Assembly: GCF_011369485.1 (NCBI RefSeq)
Contig: NZ_VXCA01000034.1
Span: 62,001-126,000, forward strand
DNA from: Pseudomonas atagonensis
GTDB lineage: Bacteria; Pseudomonadota; Gammaproteobacteria; Pseudomonadales; Pseudomonadaceae
DNA length: 64,000 nucleotides
Direction of reading: 5' to 3'
The notes beneath the pieces are model-generated. The model ran no database searches, was not told the DNA's origin, and saw nothing but the letters and a program-made list of their open reading frames with translations. The translations under genes and the position numbers were made by a program. This document shows positions 1 through 8,332 of the stretch, piece by piece; positions within the stretch are counted from its first letter, which is position 1; each line of letters opens with the position of its first letter.

Positions 1-1003
1 GTTTGGCCAGTTCTTCGGCGTTGATGTGAATGCGTACCGGCACTCGTTGCACGATCTTGATCCAGTTACCGGTGGCGTTCTGCGCAGGCAACAAGGCAAA
101 CGCGCTGCCGGTACCGGCGCCGAGGCTGTCGACGGTGCCGCTGTATTTCACGTCGCTACCATAGATGTCGGACTCGATGTCGACCGGCTGACCGATGCGC
201 ATGTCACGCAGTTGGGTTTCCTTGAAGTTGGCGTCAATCCACAACTGATCCAGCGGAATCACCGCCATCAGCGCGGTGCCCGGCTGTACGCGCTGACCCA
301 GTTGCACAGTGCGTTTGGCCACGTAACCGGTGACCGGCGCGATCAAGGTGCTGCGGGCATTGGTCAGGTAAGCCTGACGCAGATCGGCGGCGGCCGACAT
401 CACGTCCGGGTGCGACGAAACCACGGTGTCATCCACCAGCGCACTGGTGGTTTTCAGTTGCTGTTTGGCGTTGGCCAGGGCGTTCTGGGCCGAGGTCAGG
501 TCGTCGCGGGCGTGGGACAGTTCTTCCTGAGAAATCGCCCCGCCCTGCGCCAGGTTCTTCCGGCGGTTGTAGTTGTCCTGCGCTTTCTGCACTTCCGCCT
601 GTTGCGCGTTGACCTGGGCTTTCATGCCATCGACGTTGCTGTACAAGCCGCGCACTTGACGCACGGTGCGCGCCAGTTTCGCCTGGGCACTTTGCAGGCC
701 GACTTCGGCGTCGTTCGGGTCGAAGTTGATCAGCACCTGACCTTCGTGAACCAGGTCACCATCGTCAGCACCAATGCTGACCACGGTGCCGGTCACCAAC
801 GGAGTGATTTCCACCACGTTGCCGTTGACGTAGGCGTCGTCGGTGCTTTCGTTAAAGCGACCGATGAACTCGTGATACGCCCAGACGCCGGCACCGGCGA
901 GGAGGACGACAACGGCCAGTACCAGCAGCATGACTTTGCGCTTGCGCGGGTTGCCGGTGTCGGGGGTGTTGCCTTGAGCTTGGGTGTTTTCGGCAGTGGC
1001 CAT
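1..1003 (-). CDS. emrA: EmrA/HlyD-type membrane fusion protein of a multidrug efflux pump (3' end outside window)
   Basis: Periplasmic adaptor that links an inner-membrane drug exporter to an outer membrane channel. About 334 residues are visible, starting MATAENTQAQ. One membrane anchor (VMLLVLAVVVLLAGAGVWAY, near residues 24-43) is followed by the typical 'STDDAYVNGN' lipoyl motif, a long Gln/Ala-rich coiled-coil hairpin, and the second lipoyl half ('TLIAPVTGYVAKRTVQLGQ'). The stop codon lies beyond base 1. It follows the outer membrane channel gene by 15 bp in the same orientation, behind a MarR regulator, so the set is an emrR-like drug-inducible operon; an EmrB-type MFS gene is expected just outside the window (inference). 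Confidence 0.93.
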   Translation of the reverse strand, partial: MATAENTQAQGNTPDTGNPRKRKVMLLVLAVVVLLAGAGVWAYHEFIGRFNESTDDAYVNGNVVEITPLVTGTVVSIGADDGDLVHEGQVLINFDPNDAEVGLQSAQAKLARTVRQVRGLYSNVDGMKAQVNAQQAEVQKAQDNYNRRKNLAQGGAISQEELSHARDDLTSAQNALANAKQQLKTTSALVDDTVVSSHPDVMSAAADLRQAYLTNARSTLIAPVTGYVAKRTVQLGQRVQPGTALMAVIPLDQLWIDANFKETQLRDMRIGQPVDIESDIYGSDVKYSGTVDSLGAGTGSAFALLPAQNATGNWIKIVQRVPVRIHINAEELAK

Positions 1004-1018
1004 GACAAATACCTTGAA

Positions 1019-2488
1019 TTAGTTGTGCGGCGTGGCTGGGCTGGCGTTGGCTGCGGTCAGGGTTTCACCCTGGAAGCCGCCGCCCAGTGCTTGCATCAGT
1101 TGAATCGACAGGTCGATCTGCTCGGCATTGAGGTTGGCCAACTGACGCTGGGCCTGCAGCAACTGCTGCTCGATGCTGAGCACGTCCAGGTAGTTGCCGA
1201 TGCCGGAACCGTAACGCTGGACGACGGTGTTGTAAGAATCCTGAGCAATCTCGGTGGCGTGTTGCTGCGCACCGATCTGCCGGCCGATGTCACGCAACTG
1301 GTTGATCGTGTCGCTGACATCGCCCAGGGCTTTCACCAGACTTTTGTTGTACTGCGCCACCGCCAGATCGTAATCGGCGTCGCGCGCATCGAGGTTGGCG
1401 CGCAGGCGTCCGCCGTCGAAGATCGGCACCGAAATGGTCGGGGCAATGTTGAAGAAGCGACTGGCCGACCCGAACATCGCGTCACCCAACAAAGATTCGG
1501 CACCGGCCGAGGCCGTGAGGTTCAAGTTGGGATAGAACTGAGTCTTCGCCGAGTCGATGTCTTTGCTCGCCGCTTCGACGCGCCAGCGGGCAGCGACCAG
1601 ATCCGGGCGACGACCGAGCAGCTCCGCCGGCAACACCGACGGCACCGCGACAGCACTGGTCTGCAGGACTTTCGGGCGGGCAATTTCATTGCCGCGATCC
1701 GGGCCTTTGCCGAGCAAAACGGCCAGCGCGATTTTGGCGCTGTTCAGGCGTTTTTCCGCGTCGATCAGGCTGGCTTCGGAGCTGGCCTCAAGGCTTTGCG
1801 TTTGCTGGAACTGGTACTGACTGTCGATCCCCGAACTCAGGCGGCGCTGGCTCAAATCGAGCATCTGTTTGGTGCGCTTGAGGTCGTCGTTGGCCAGGTC
1901 ATAAACGATGTGCGCCTGACCCAGATCGCTGTAGGCACGGGCGACGTCGGCGGCCAGCGTCAACTGCGCGGCCTGACGGTCGACTTCAGCGGCACGGGCC
2001 TGACCGAGTGCGGCTTCCCACGCATCGCGCTGGCCACCCCACAGGTCGAAGTTGTAATTGAAACCGGCGCTGACGTTACGCACAGTGGCGTAGGCATCGC
2101 CCTGCCCGCGCGGATCCTGATCCTTGGCCAGCCGCGAACGGCTGATGCCGGCGCTGGCGTCGAGGGTCGGATAACGTGCGGCGTCGGCCGCATAGGCTGC
2201 GGCGCTGGCCTGATGGGCGCGTGCTTCGGCGATCTGCATGTCCGGGCTGTCGTGCAGGGCTTCGCGGATCAGGCCGTCGAGTTGCGGATCGCCAAGGCTG
2301 GTCCACCAGTCGCTTTTCGGCCAGGCAGCCGGCGACAGAGTCACGCCGTTGAGGGATTGGCCGACTTTCAGGCTTTTCGCATCGAGGTTCTGGCCGTGGG
2401 TGTCGAGGCCGCTGTAGTTGGCGCAACCGGCGAGGATCATCGCCGACAGCACCAGTGTCAGGCTGCTGCGCAAGGTTTTACCGCTCAT
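1019..2488 (-). CDS. NodT/OprM-family outer membrane efflux lipoprotein
   Basis: Outer membrane channel component (TolC/OprM fold) of the efflux system. The 489-residue protein has a lipoprotein signal with lipobox L-A-G-C, Cys at residue 22 (MSGKTLRSSLTLVLSAMILAGC), so it should be acylated and sorted to the outer membrane. Two OEP repeats follow, recognisable by 'PDMQIAEARAHQA', 'FNYNFDLWGGQRD', 'LGRRPDLVAARWRVEAA' and a C-terminal repeat. I chose the ATG at 2488 because it has AGGTG six bases upstream; an in-frame GTG three codons earlier is possible. It overlaps the end of marR by 11 bases, so the two are translationally linked. Confidence 0.93.
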   Translation of the reverse strand: MSGKTLRSSLTLVLSAMILAGCANYSGLDTHGQNLDAKSLKVGQSLNGVTLSPAAWPKSDWWTSLGDPQLDGLIREALHDSPDMQIAEARAHQASAAAYAADAARYPTLDASAGISRSRLAKDQDPRGQGDAYATVRNVSAGFNYNFDLWGGQRDAWEAALGQARAAEVDRQAAQLTLAADVARAYSDLGQAHIVYDLANDDLKRTKQMLDLSQRRLSSGIDSQYQFQQTQSLEASSEASLIDAEKRLNSAKIALAVLLGKGPDRGNEIARPKVLQTSAVAVPSVLPAELLGRRPDLVAARWRVEAASKDIDSAKTQFYPNLNLTASAGAESLLGDAMFGSASRFFNIAPTISVPIFDGGRLRANLDARDADYDLAVAQYNKSLVKALGDVSDTINQLRDIGRQIGAQQHATEIAQDSYNTVVQRYGSGIGNYLDVLSIEQQLLQAQRQLANLNAEQIDLSIQLMQALGGGFQGETLTAANASPATPHN

Positions 2489-2960
2489 TGTGTTCACCTA
2501 GCCGCTGGAGGGTGATCGGGTCACCGGCTGCCAGCAGAATTTTCTTGAGGATGTATTCCAGGGTTTTCAACTCGTCCGGGGTGACGGCGCCCGCCAGTTC
2601 ATTCATCGCGTCGGCACCGATGTGCGGCAGGCGATCGGCCAGTTGCTGGCCCTGCCCGGTGAGCTTGAGCTGCACCTGACGACGATCGCCTTCGCTGCGT
2701 TGGCGAACCAGGAAACCTTTCTGCTCCAGACGATCGAGCATGCGCGTCATCGAACCGCTGTCCAGCGACAGGTGCCGGCACAGCTCGGCCGGGGTATCGA
2801 CGCCGTACTGGGCCATGATGATCAACACCTTGAACTGCGCGGCGGTGATGCCGTGGGGTTCCATGTGGGTGTCGATGATCTTGTCCTTGAGCAGCGCAGC
2901 ACGGCCAAGCAACAGGCCGAGATGGCAATGTTTGAATTCGTCCGGGGTGAAATGCTTCAT
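2478..2960 (-). CDS. MarR-family repressor of the adjacent efflux operon
   Basis: Winged-helix regulator of 160 residues, normal MarR length. It shows the DNA-recognition region 'ELCRHLSLDSGSMTRMLDRLEQKGFLVRQ' (about residues 60-88) and the wing 'RSEGDRRQVQLKLTGQG'. It is the first gene of the marR-channel-emrA operon. Two identical palindromes lie immediately upstream, one inside the likely -35/-10 spacer and one between the start site and the ATG. Autorepression with release by a ligand (as for E. coli EmrR/MprA) is the natural model. The inducer cannot be read from sequence. Confidence 0.92.
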   Translation of the reverse strand: MKHFTPDEFKHCHLGLLLGRAALLKDKIIDTHMEPHGITAAQFKVLIIMAQYGVDTPAELCRHLSLDSGSMTRMLDRLEQKGFLVRQRSEGDRRQVQLKLTGQGQQLADRLPHIGADAMNELAGAVTPDELKTLEYILKKILLAAGDPITLQRLGEHNER

Positions 2961-2974
2961 GTACTCACCTAATA

Positions 2975-3030
2975 ACTGCCTAGGCAGTGAATGTATGTCG
3001 AGATGTTACTGCCTAGGCAGCGAATGTCAA
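2975..3030 (-). promoter_or_regulatory. marR-emrA operon promoter with two MarR operators
   Basis: On the minus strand a -35 TTGACA (3025-3030) and a -10 like TAACAT (3003-3008) are 16 bp apart. The perfect palindrome CTGCCTAGGCAG fills this spacer at 3009-3020. A second copy, ACTGCCTAGGCAGT, lies at 2975-2988 between the expected start site and the marR ATG. The centres are 33 bp apart, about three helical turns. Operator assignment is inference from symmetry, repetition and position. Confidence 0.8.
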
Positions 3031-3096
3031 CGTAATAGTTAGGTTGCTTTGTAATTAGTTGACCAGCGGACTGGGTTTTTGTGGCGCCCACGTGGA

Positions 3097-3196
3097 CGCC
3101 ATCGCGAGCAGGCTCACTCCTACAGTGGATTTGCGATCGACACGAATTCTGTGATCGCAACAAATCTCCTGTAGGAGTGAGCCTGCTCGCGATGGG
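3097..3196. repeat. REP doublet (REPIN), CATCGCGAGCAGGCTCACTCC family
   Basis: Two inverted arms, 3097-3124 and 3170-3196, share the sequence around ATCGCGAGCAGGCTCAC and flank a divergent centre. The same arm sequence recurs at 10893-10969 and 17951-18040. It lies between the marR promoter and the 3' end of the HdeD-fusion gene. Confidence 0.85.
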
Positions 3197-3217
3197 GGCG
3201 ACTCGGTGTAATGCCGG

Positions 3218-4537
3218 TCAGGACTTGTCGGAAGGGTTCGCGGGCGGCGGTTGCACCGGATGCACCTCGCGCCCGCGCAAGGCAGTGGCCACGTATCCGC
3301 AGGCACGTTTGGCCCCTGCATACAGGCCGTGCCAGCCCGGTGGCGCCGGCTCGATGGCCGCATGCAACGCCCGCGCATAATCGAGCACCAGCCCCGGCGT
3401 CCAGGCCATCGCCTCGGCGCGCTTGCGCACTTGGGCCGCGACCCAGAATTCGGGGCTGGTGATGATCCGGGCAAAATCGAGCATGCTCGACTGGCCCCGA
3501 TTCATCGCCCCCTCAAGGGCCGCTTCGAGGCTATGGGCGACGGCGCTGGAACAATTTCGGCTGGTGAGGTTGTACGTGGTGTTCTGCCGATAATCTGCCC
3601 AGAACGCCGCCAGTCGCTGGGCGTCGTAATGGGCAAAACTGACCTGAGCCGAAGACGGGCACCAGTCGGCAACCTCGCTCGCATAATCCTGAAGAAACCG
3701 GCCGGGGACATTATTGTTCGGCGTCGCCCGCAATAGCCGGACGAAATCCCCCGCCGAACGATCAATATCGTCCAGCGGGTAATGACTGACGTAAATGTCC
3801 GTGCCACATTCCAGTGCCGCGTGGCCCGCAGAAATCACGCCGTTGATGTCGACCGCCGCGATATAGCGGTTAAGCAGCCGGTTGCGTACCAAGGTGTCGT
3901 CAACCGTGCCACTCGGCGTCCAGACGTGAATCACCAGCGCGGTGCCGGGTGCTGGCGCACCGGCCGAAAAAGGGCTTAACGGCAACTGCCGGTTTTTGAA
4001 GCGTAAAGACTGTCGCAGAAGAGCGCAGCCCGAGAGAAAGAGGCTCATGCCAATGCAGAACGGCACCGTGCCCTTGTAAAGCGTCGGGTACGGCTCGAGG
4101 ATGAACAGGCCAAAGCCGATTTCGAACAACCCCGTCAGCAACGACACTTGCCAGCCGACAAAGCGCACCACCAACGCCGCTGCCAGCCGAAAGCCGCCAT
4201 CGAGCAGAAACGCCACACCACACAGCACCGCCAGAATCAGGCTGGCAGCGTGTTGCCGATCAATGATCAGCAGCCCCAGCAGCAGGAACGCAAAACCCCG
4301 ACCCTTGCGCACCGCAGCAGCCGTGCCGGTTTGTGGCGCCGGCACCAACAAAATGATCAAGGCTTCGAGCAACAACAGATAGCCGAACACATGCAGCGGG
4401 AAATACAGCACGCCGTCCAGCGCATCGATGAAGATGGCCACGCCAGCCGCGCCCCAGACGATGCCGGTCAGGGCCAGCGCCGACCAGCGCTTGCGGACAA
4501 AATCGTTACCGAGCAAGACCATACTCAAGCGAACCAT
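3218..4537 (-). CDS. HdeD-like membrane protein fused to a permuted papain-like (NlpC/YiiX-type) domain
   Basis: The 439-residue protein has two parts. Residues about 15-190 are hydrophobic with six or seven membrane segments and resemble the HdeD/DUF308 acid-resistance family ('LTGIVWGAAGVAIFIDALDGVLYF', 'LTGLFEIGFGLFILEPYPTLYKG'). Residues about 205-400 are soluble: 'VISAGHAALECG' supplies a His and 'TSRNCSSAVAHSLE' a Cys, in the His-before-Cys order of circularly permuted papain-fold hydrolases. AGGGA six bases upstream supports the start. The reaction is unknown; a cell-envelope hydrolase or amidase is inference. It lies downstream of tamB, separated by a terminator hairpin. Confidence 0.75.
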   Translation of the reverse strand: MVRLSMVLLGNDFVRKRWSALALTGIVWGAAGVAIFIDALDGVLYFPLHVFGYLLLLEALIILLVPAPQTGTAAAVRKGRGFAFLLLGLLIIDRQHAASLILAVLCGVAFLLDGGFRLAAALVVRFVGWQVSLLTGLFEIGFGLFILEPYPTLYKGTVPFCIGMSLFLSGCALLRQSLRFKNRQLPLSPFSAGAPAPGTALVIHVWTPSGTVDDTLVRNRLLNRYIAAVDINGVISAGHAALECGTDIYVSHYPLDDIDRSAGDFVRLLRATPNNNVPGRFLQDYASEVADWCPSSAQVSFAHYDAQRLAAFWADYRQNTTYNLTSRNCSSAVAHSLEAALEGAMNRGQSSMLDFARIITSPEFWVAAQVRKRAEAMAWTPGLVLDYARALHAAIEPAPPGWHGLYAGAKRACGYVATALRGREVHPVQPPPANPSDKS

Positions 4538-4610
4538 AGGCTTCCCTGATTTCTTCGGGCAGCCGCAAAACGCGCAGCATTCGGGCTGTGCTGAGTCTAA
4601 TACATTCTGT

Positions 4611-4641
4611 AAAAGCCGGATCGCAGCACCGCGACCCGGCT
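4611..4641 (-). terminator. Rho-independent terminator after tamB
   Basis: The minus strand reads AGCCGGGTCGC, a six-base loop, GCGATCCGGCT, then TTTAC. The near-perfect 11-bp stem directly follows the tamB stop. Confidence 0.7.
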
Positions 4642-4657
4642 ATCGGTACCGCGCGAT

Positions 4658-7600
4658 CTAGAAATCGCGCTTGTAGAAGATGTCCAGCGAACTGGCGACG
4701 CCACTGGCCGCTTCGAGGTAGACCTTTTTGCTCAGTTTGTAGCGCAGTGCAATGGTGTTGGCCGGTTCGAACACGCCGACGCCATAACGCAAACTGAGCT
4801 TCTCGGAGATGTTGCCGCTGGCCACCACGCTGGTGGTATTGCCGCTGCCTTGTGTGTCGAGCTGGAAATCCTGAATGCCCAAGTCTTTGGCCAGACCGCT
4901 GGTCACCCCGGAACTGCCCATCAAGCCCAGCCCCAACGCCGCTTGCGCAAGCATGTTGTTGTCCTCGCCGTTGGTGCTCAACGGACGGCCCAGCACCAGA
5001 TACGACAGCGCTTGTTCCTGGCTCATCGCCGGCTCCGAGAAGATCTGCGTGGTCGGCTGCTCGGCGCTGCCACTCAGGCGGATACCGGCGATGACATCGT
5101 CGGTCTGGCGAATCGCTTCGATGTCCAGATACGGCTGATCGATCGGCCCGGCAAACAGCAGACGTGCACGCCGTACCGTCAGGCGCTGGCCGTAGGCGCG
5201 GTATTTGCCGTCGTTGAGCCACAGCTCGCCACGGGTGTCCATGTTGTCGCCGATGTGCACGTGACCCTGCAGGTTGGCGGTCAGGCCGAACCCGGCGAAG
5301 CTGAGTCTGTCTTCGCCGACCACCACATCGATGTCCATTTTCATGGCCATCGGCGGTTTGCCCTCTTCGGTCTGCGCGCCGACGATGATCGTGTCGTCGG
5401 AGACTTTCACTGTCGATGGCGGCAGTTCACGCACGGTGATTTCGCCTCTCGGCACCTGCACCTTGCCGGCGACTTTCAGCTCATCACCGGCCATCGAGAT
5501 TTTCAGATCCGGCGCGACTTCGAGTTTGGCGTACGGCTCGACAGTCACCGGCAGTTGCGTGCCCTTGAGCGCCAGATCAACCATCAGCGCCTGGCCCCAG
5601 GCGACGTTACCGTTGAGGCTGCCCTGCCCGGCCTTGCCGCTTTTCCAGCCGCCGTCCAGGCGCACCGATTCACCGGCAATCACCGCTTTGAGTTGCAGAT
5701 CCTGCAGTTCCATCGGCAGCTCGGCACCGGACACTTCGCCGTCGCTGAGTTGCACCGTGCCGTTCACCAATGGCGCCAGCAAACCACCGGAAATGGTGCC
5801 GCTGCCATTAAGGCGCCCGGTGAGTTTCTCGACCATCGGCACAAACGGCCGCGCCACCGACAGATCCAGCCCGGAGAGGCGAAACGAGCCGCTCAGCGGT
5901 TTGTTTTTCGGCAGCGGATTGAGCTGCGCCTGCACCATCAATTCGCCGAGTTTGCCGCCGACGAAGTTGAGGTCGGTGTCGATGCGCTTGGGCGTGAGTT
6001 TGCTGGTGAGTTTCAGCGTCTGGTACGGGAAGTCCAGCCACTGATCCTTTTCCTTCATGCGCAAGGTGCCGCCGCTGGCGTCGATGCTGATCACACCGTT
6101 GGGGCCGCTGGCCGGCAAGTCCAGTTGCAGGTCGGCATTGAGCCTGCCCTGCCAGGCGAAATCCTTGGGCAGCCACTGCGCCAGACTTTCAATCGGGAAC
6201 TGCTTGAGGTGGTAACGCAGTTTCGGATCGGGCATCAGCCGCTGATCTTCACCGCACAGGCTGGCGCTGCCGGACATCCAACAATGGGCGCCGAAGTTGA
6301 TCTTGCCGTCGGCAAGACGTTCGAGCTTCGCCGGGTTTTGCAGTTTCCAGTCCTGACCGCCGGCCTGAATATCGCCGCTGGCCAAGCGCCCGCGCCAGTT
6401 GCCCTTGTCCAGATTGCCGTCCAGCCCCAGCGCCAGTTTCAGTTTCGGCCCGAGCAAGTCGAGATTGAGTTTCTGGTTTTTGATATTGCCTTGGGCACTG
6501 GCGGTCAACACGCCGAGGTTGGTGTCGCCGGCCTGAATCCCGCTGCCCTTCAGATCGATCCTCGCTCGTTGCGCGCTGTCGAGCGTGGCGTCGAGGTTGA
6601 GGCTTTGCAGGCGATTGTCTTGAAACGCCAGTTGCGAGCCTTGCAGATCAAGCTTGCCCTGCGGCGCCTTCAAGGTGCCGGCGACATTGACCTGGCCGTT
6701 GATCTGCCCGCGCAATTGCGGCCAGAGCTGGGCCAGACGCGCCAGTTTGATGTCGATCTGCCCGGTGAGTTTCTGTTGCAGGCTGCCCTTGCCGCTGATG
6801 CTGTTATCGCCGAGGCGGATTTGCAGGGCATTGAGGTTCCATTGCTCGCCAGCGCCGTCAGCCTTGGCTTGCAGGATCGCCGGTTGGCCGCGCAGTTTGC
6901 CCTTAAGATCGAGGTCGGCATTCAGGCTCAGGCGCTCGTTTTTCATTTCGCCTTTGCTCTTCAACGGGCCGGCCAGCGTGCCCGGCAATTCCGCGACCCA
7001 GTACGCAGGGTTGAGCGCCGACAATTCCAGCGCGGTGTCCCAGGCGATGCCATCGGCGAACTGCACGTTCACATGGCCTTCGGCCTTGCCCTGCCCGGCT
7101 TCGAGTTTCAGTTGCGGCAAGAAGATCTGCTTGAGATTGCCACTGAACGGACTGCTCAGGCTGAACGCCCCCGCCGGCCCATCTGCAGCGGCGGCGAAGT
7201 TACCGATGTACTGACCGTCGGTATAGGAGACTTCGCCCGTGAAGGTACGCAACGTCACCTGCGGCTCGTCGATCTCCGGATAGAGTCGGTGCCACGGGAA
7301 ATCCAGCCAGTTGATATTGGCCTGGGCGCTTAGACCTTTGCTCCAGTCAACGTTGCCGGTGAGCTTGAGACTTTGTTTATCGCTGGCCGTCAGGTCGAGG
7401 CCGGCAATCTGCGCACCTTTGGCGTCAACCTTGCCTTTGAGCAACAGCGCCACCGGGCCTTTATCGGCCGGCAGCGTCGCATTGCCGAGGAGTTGGTAGC
7501 CGTTTTTCAGGTCGCCTTCGCCGGTCAATACCAGTTGATTGAATTGCAGGGTGTCCGGCAGATCGGCGCTCGGCTTGAACGCCTCCGAGGTGATGCGCAC

Positions 7601-8332
7601 CCTGGCCGGCAGGTTTTCCGCCAGCGGTTGCAACTCGCCACTCAACTGGCCATCGAGGTAGCCACGGCTGTCGGCGTGCAGGTTGAGGGTTTTCAGCAGG
7701 TCGCCGTCGATTTTCAACGCCAGCGTCCACGGCCCGGTGCCGGGGGACGGCAGGGTCAGGTCGCCGGCGATCTTCAGCGGCCAGTTGCCGGTGGGTTCAA
7801 GCAACCCGGAGAGGTTCAGGCTGAGGTCGTCGCGCTGCAACTGCACGCTGTCGATCTGCATGCCTTTGGCTGTCCAGTGCGCCGCCAGTTTCAGCCCCTT
7901 GAGCTGTTCGCTGCCGTTGAACAGCAAGCTGCCAACCTGTACGTCGCCCAGCTCGATGGCCACGGGCAATTGCAGGTCCGGCAGTTTGATCGGGCCGCTT
8001 TCAGTGGTTTCTTCGCTGGGCGGAAACTGCAGGATGACTTGATCAGCCTTGAGCTGTTCGATGCACAGCGCCATGCGGGTCAGGCACAGCGGCGACCATG
8101 CGAAGATCGGTTTCTGCAACTCGACACGACTGCTGCCCTGCTGCCACAACAGGTGATCGGCGCTCCACTGCCCACCGAGCCGACCCTGGAAATTCTCCAC
8201 GCTCAAGCCCGGCACCAGACCCAGCACCCAGCGGCTGCCTGCCTGGGTGCCGAGCACCGTGGCGATACCCAACACAACAAAAAGCACCAGTGCCAACAGC
8301 ACCAGTGCTGCAATCTTCAAACCACGCTTCAC
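4658..8332 (-). CDS. tamB: TamB, inner-membrane-anchored intermembrane lipid-transfer/autotransporter assembly protein
   Basis: AsmA-like bridge protein that works with TamA in outer membrane protein insertion and phospholipid transport. The 1,224 residues begin with an N-terminal anchor (MKRGLKIAALVLLALVLFVVLG), continue through a long beta-rich repetitive body ('LNLSGLLEP', 'GQINGQVNVAGTL'), and end with the conserved TamB/DUF490 module ('EDNNMLAQAALGLGLMG', 'VTSGLAKDLGIQDFQL', 'LRYGVGVFEP') and a terminal Phe (FYKRDF), as in family members. The start overlaps the tamA stop by four bases, showing translational coupling. Confidence 0.95.
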   Translation of the reverse strand: MKRGLKIAALVLLALVLFVVLGIATVLGTQAGSRWVLGLVPGLSVENFQGRLGGQWSADHLLWQQGSSRVELQKPIFAWSPLCLTRMALCIEQLKADQVILQFPPSEETTESGPIKLPDLQLPVAIELGDVQVGSLLFNGSEQLKGLKLAAHWTAKGMQIDSVQLQRDDLSLNLSGLLEPTGNWPLKIAGDLTLPSPGTGPWTLALKIDGDLLKTLNLHADSRGYLDGQLSGELQPLAENLPARVRITSEAFKPSADLPDTLQFNQLVLTGEGDLKNGYQLLGNATLPADKGPVALLLKGKVDAKGAQIAGLDLTASDKQSLKLTGNVDWSKGLSAQANINWLDFPWHRLYPEIDEPQVTLRTFTGEVSYTDGQYIGNFAAAADGPAGAFSLSSPFSGNLKQIFLPQLKLEAGQGKAEGHVNVQFADGIAWDTALELSALNPAYWVAELPGTLAGPLKSKGEMKNERLSLNADLDLKGKLRGQPAILQAKADGAGEQWNLNALQIRLGDNSISGKGSLQQKLTGQIDIKLARLAQLWPQLRGQINGQVNVAGTLKAPQGKLDLQGSQLAFQDNRLQSLNLDATLDSAQRARIDLKGSGIQAGDTNLGVLTASAQGNIKNQKLNLDLLGPKLKLALGLDGNLDKGNWRGRLASGDIQAGGQDWKLQNPAKLERLADGKINFGAHCWMSGSASLCGEDQRLMPDPKLRYHLKQFPIESLAQWLPKDFAWQGRLNADLQLDLPASGPNGVISIDASGGTLRMKEKDQWLDFPYQTLKLTSKLTPKRIDTDLNFVGGKLGELMVQAQLNPLPKNKPLSGSFRLSGLDLSVARPFVPMVEKLTGRLNGSGTISGGLLAPLVNGTVQLSDGEVSGAELPMELQDLQLKAVIAGESVRLDGGWKSGKAGQGSLNGNVAWGQALMVDLALKGTQLPVTVEPYAKLEVAPDLKISMAGDELKVAGKVQVPRGEITVRELPPSTVKVSDDTIIVGAQTEEGKPPMAMKMDIDVVVGEDRLSFAGFGLTANLQGHVHIGDNMDTRGELWLNDGKYRAYGQRLTVRRARLLFAGPIDQPYLDIEAIRQTDDVIAGIRLSGSAEQPTTQIFSEPAMSQEQALSYLVLGRPLSTNGEDNNMLAQAALGLGLMGSSGVTSGLAKDLGIQDFQLDTQGSGNTTSVVASGNISEKLSLRYGVGVFEPANTIALRYKLSKKVYLEAASGVASSLDIFYKRDF

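Noticed and set aside
26..2515. Plus-strand open frame of 829 codons
   Set aside because: It lies opposite emrA and the outer membrane channel gene, both of which have clear family motifs. High-GC third positions keep the antisense frame open; its translation shows no domain.
4850..7333. Plus-strand open frame of 827 codons
   Set aside because: It is antisense to tamB. The composition is that of a reverse-complement shadow (His/Arg/Gln/Val rich) with no motif.
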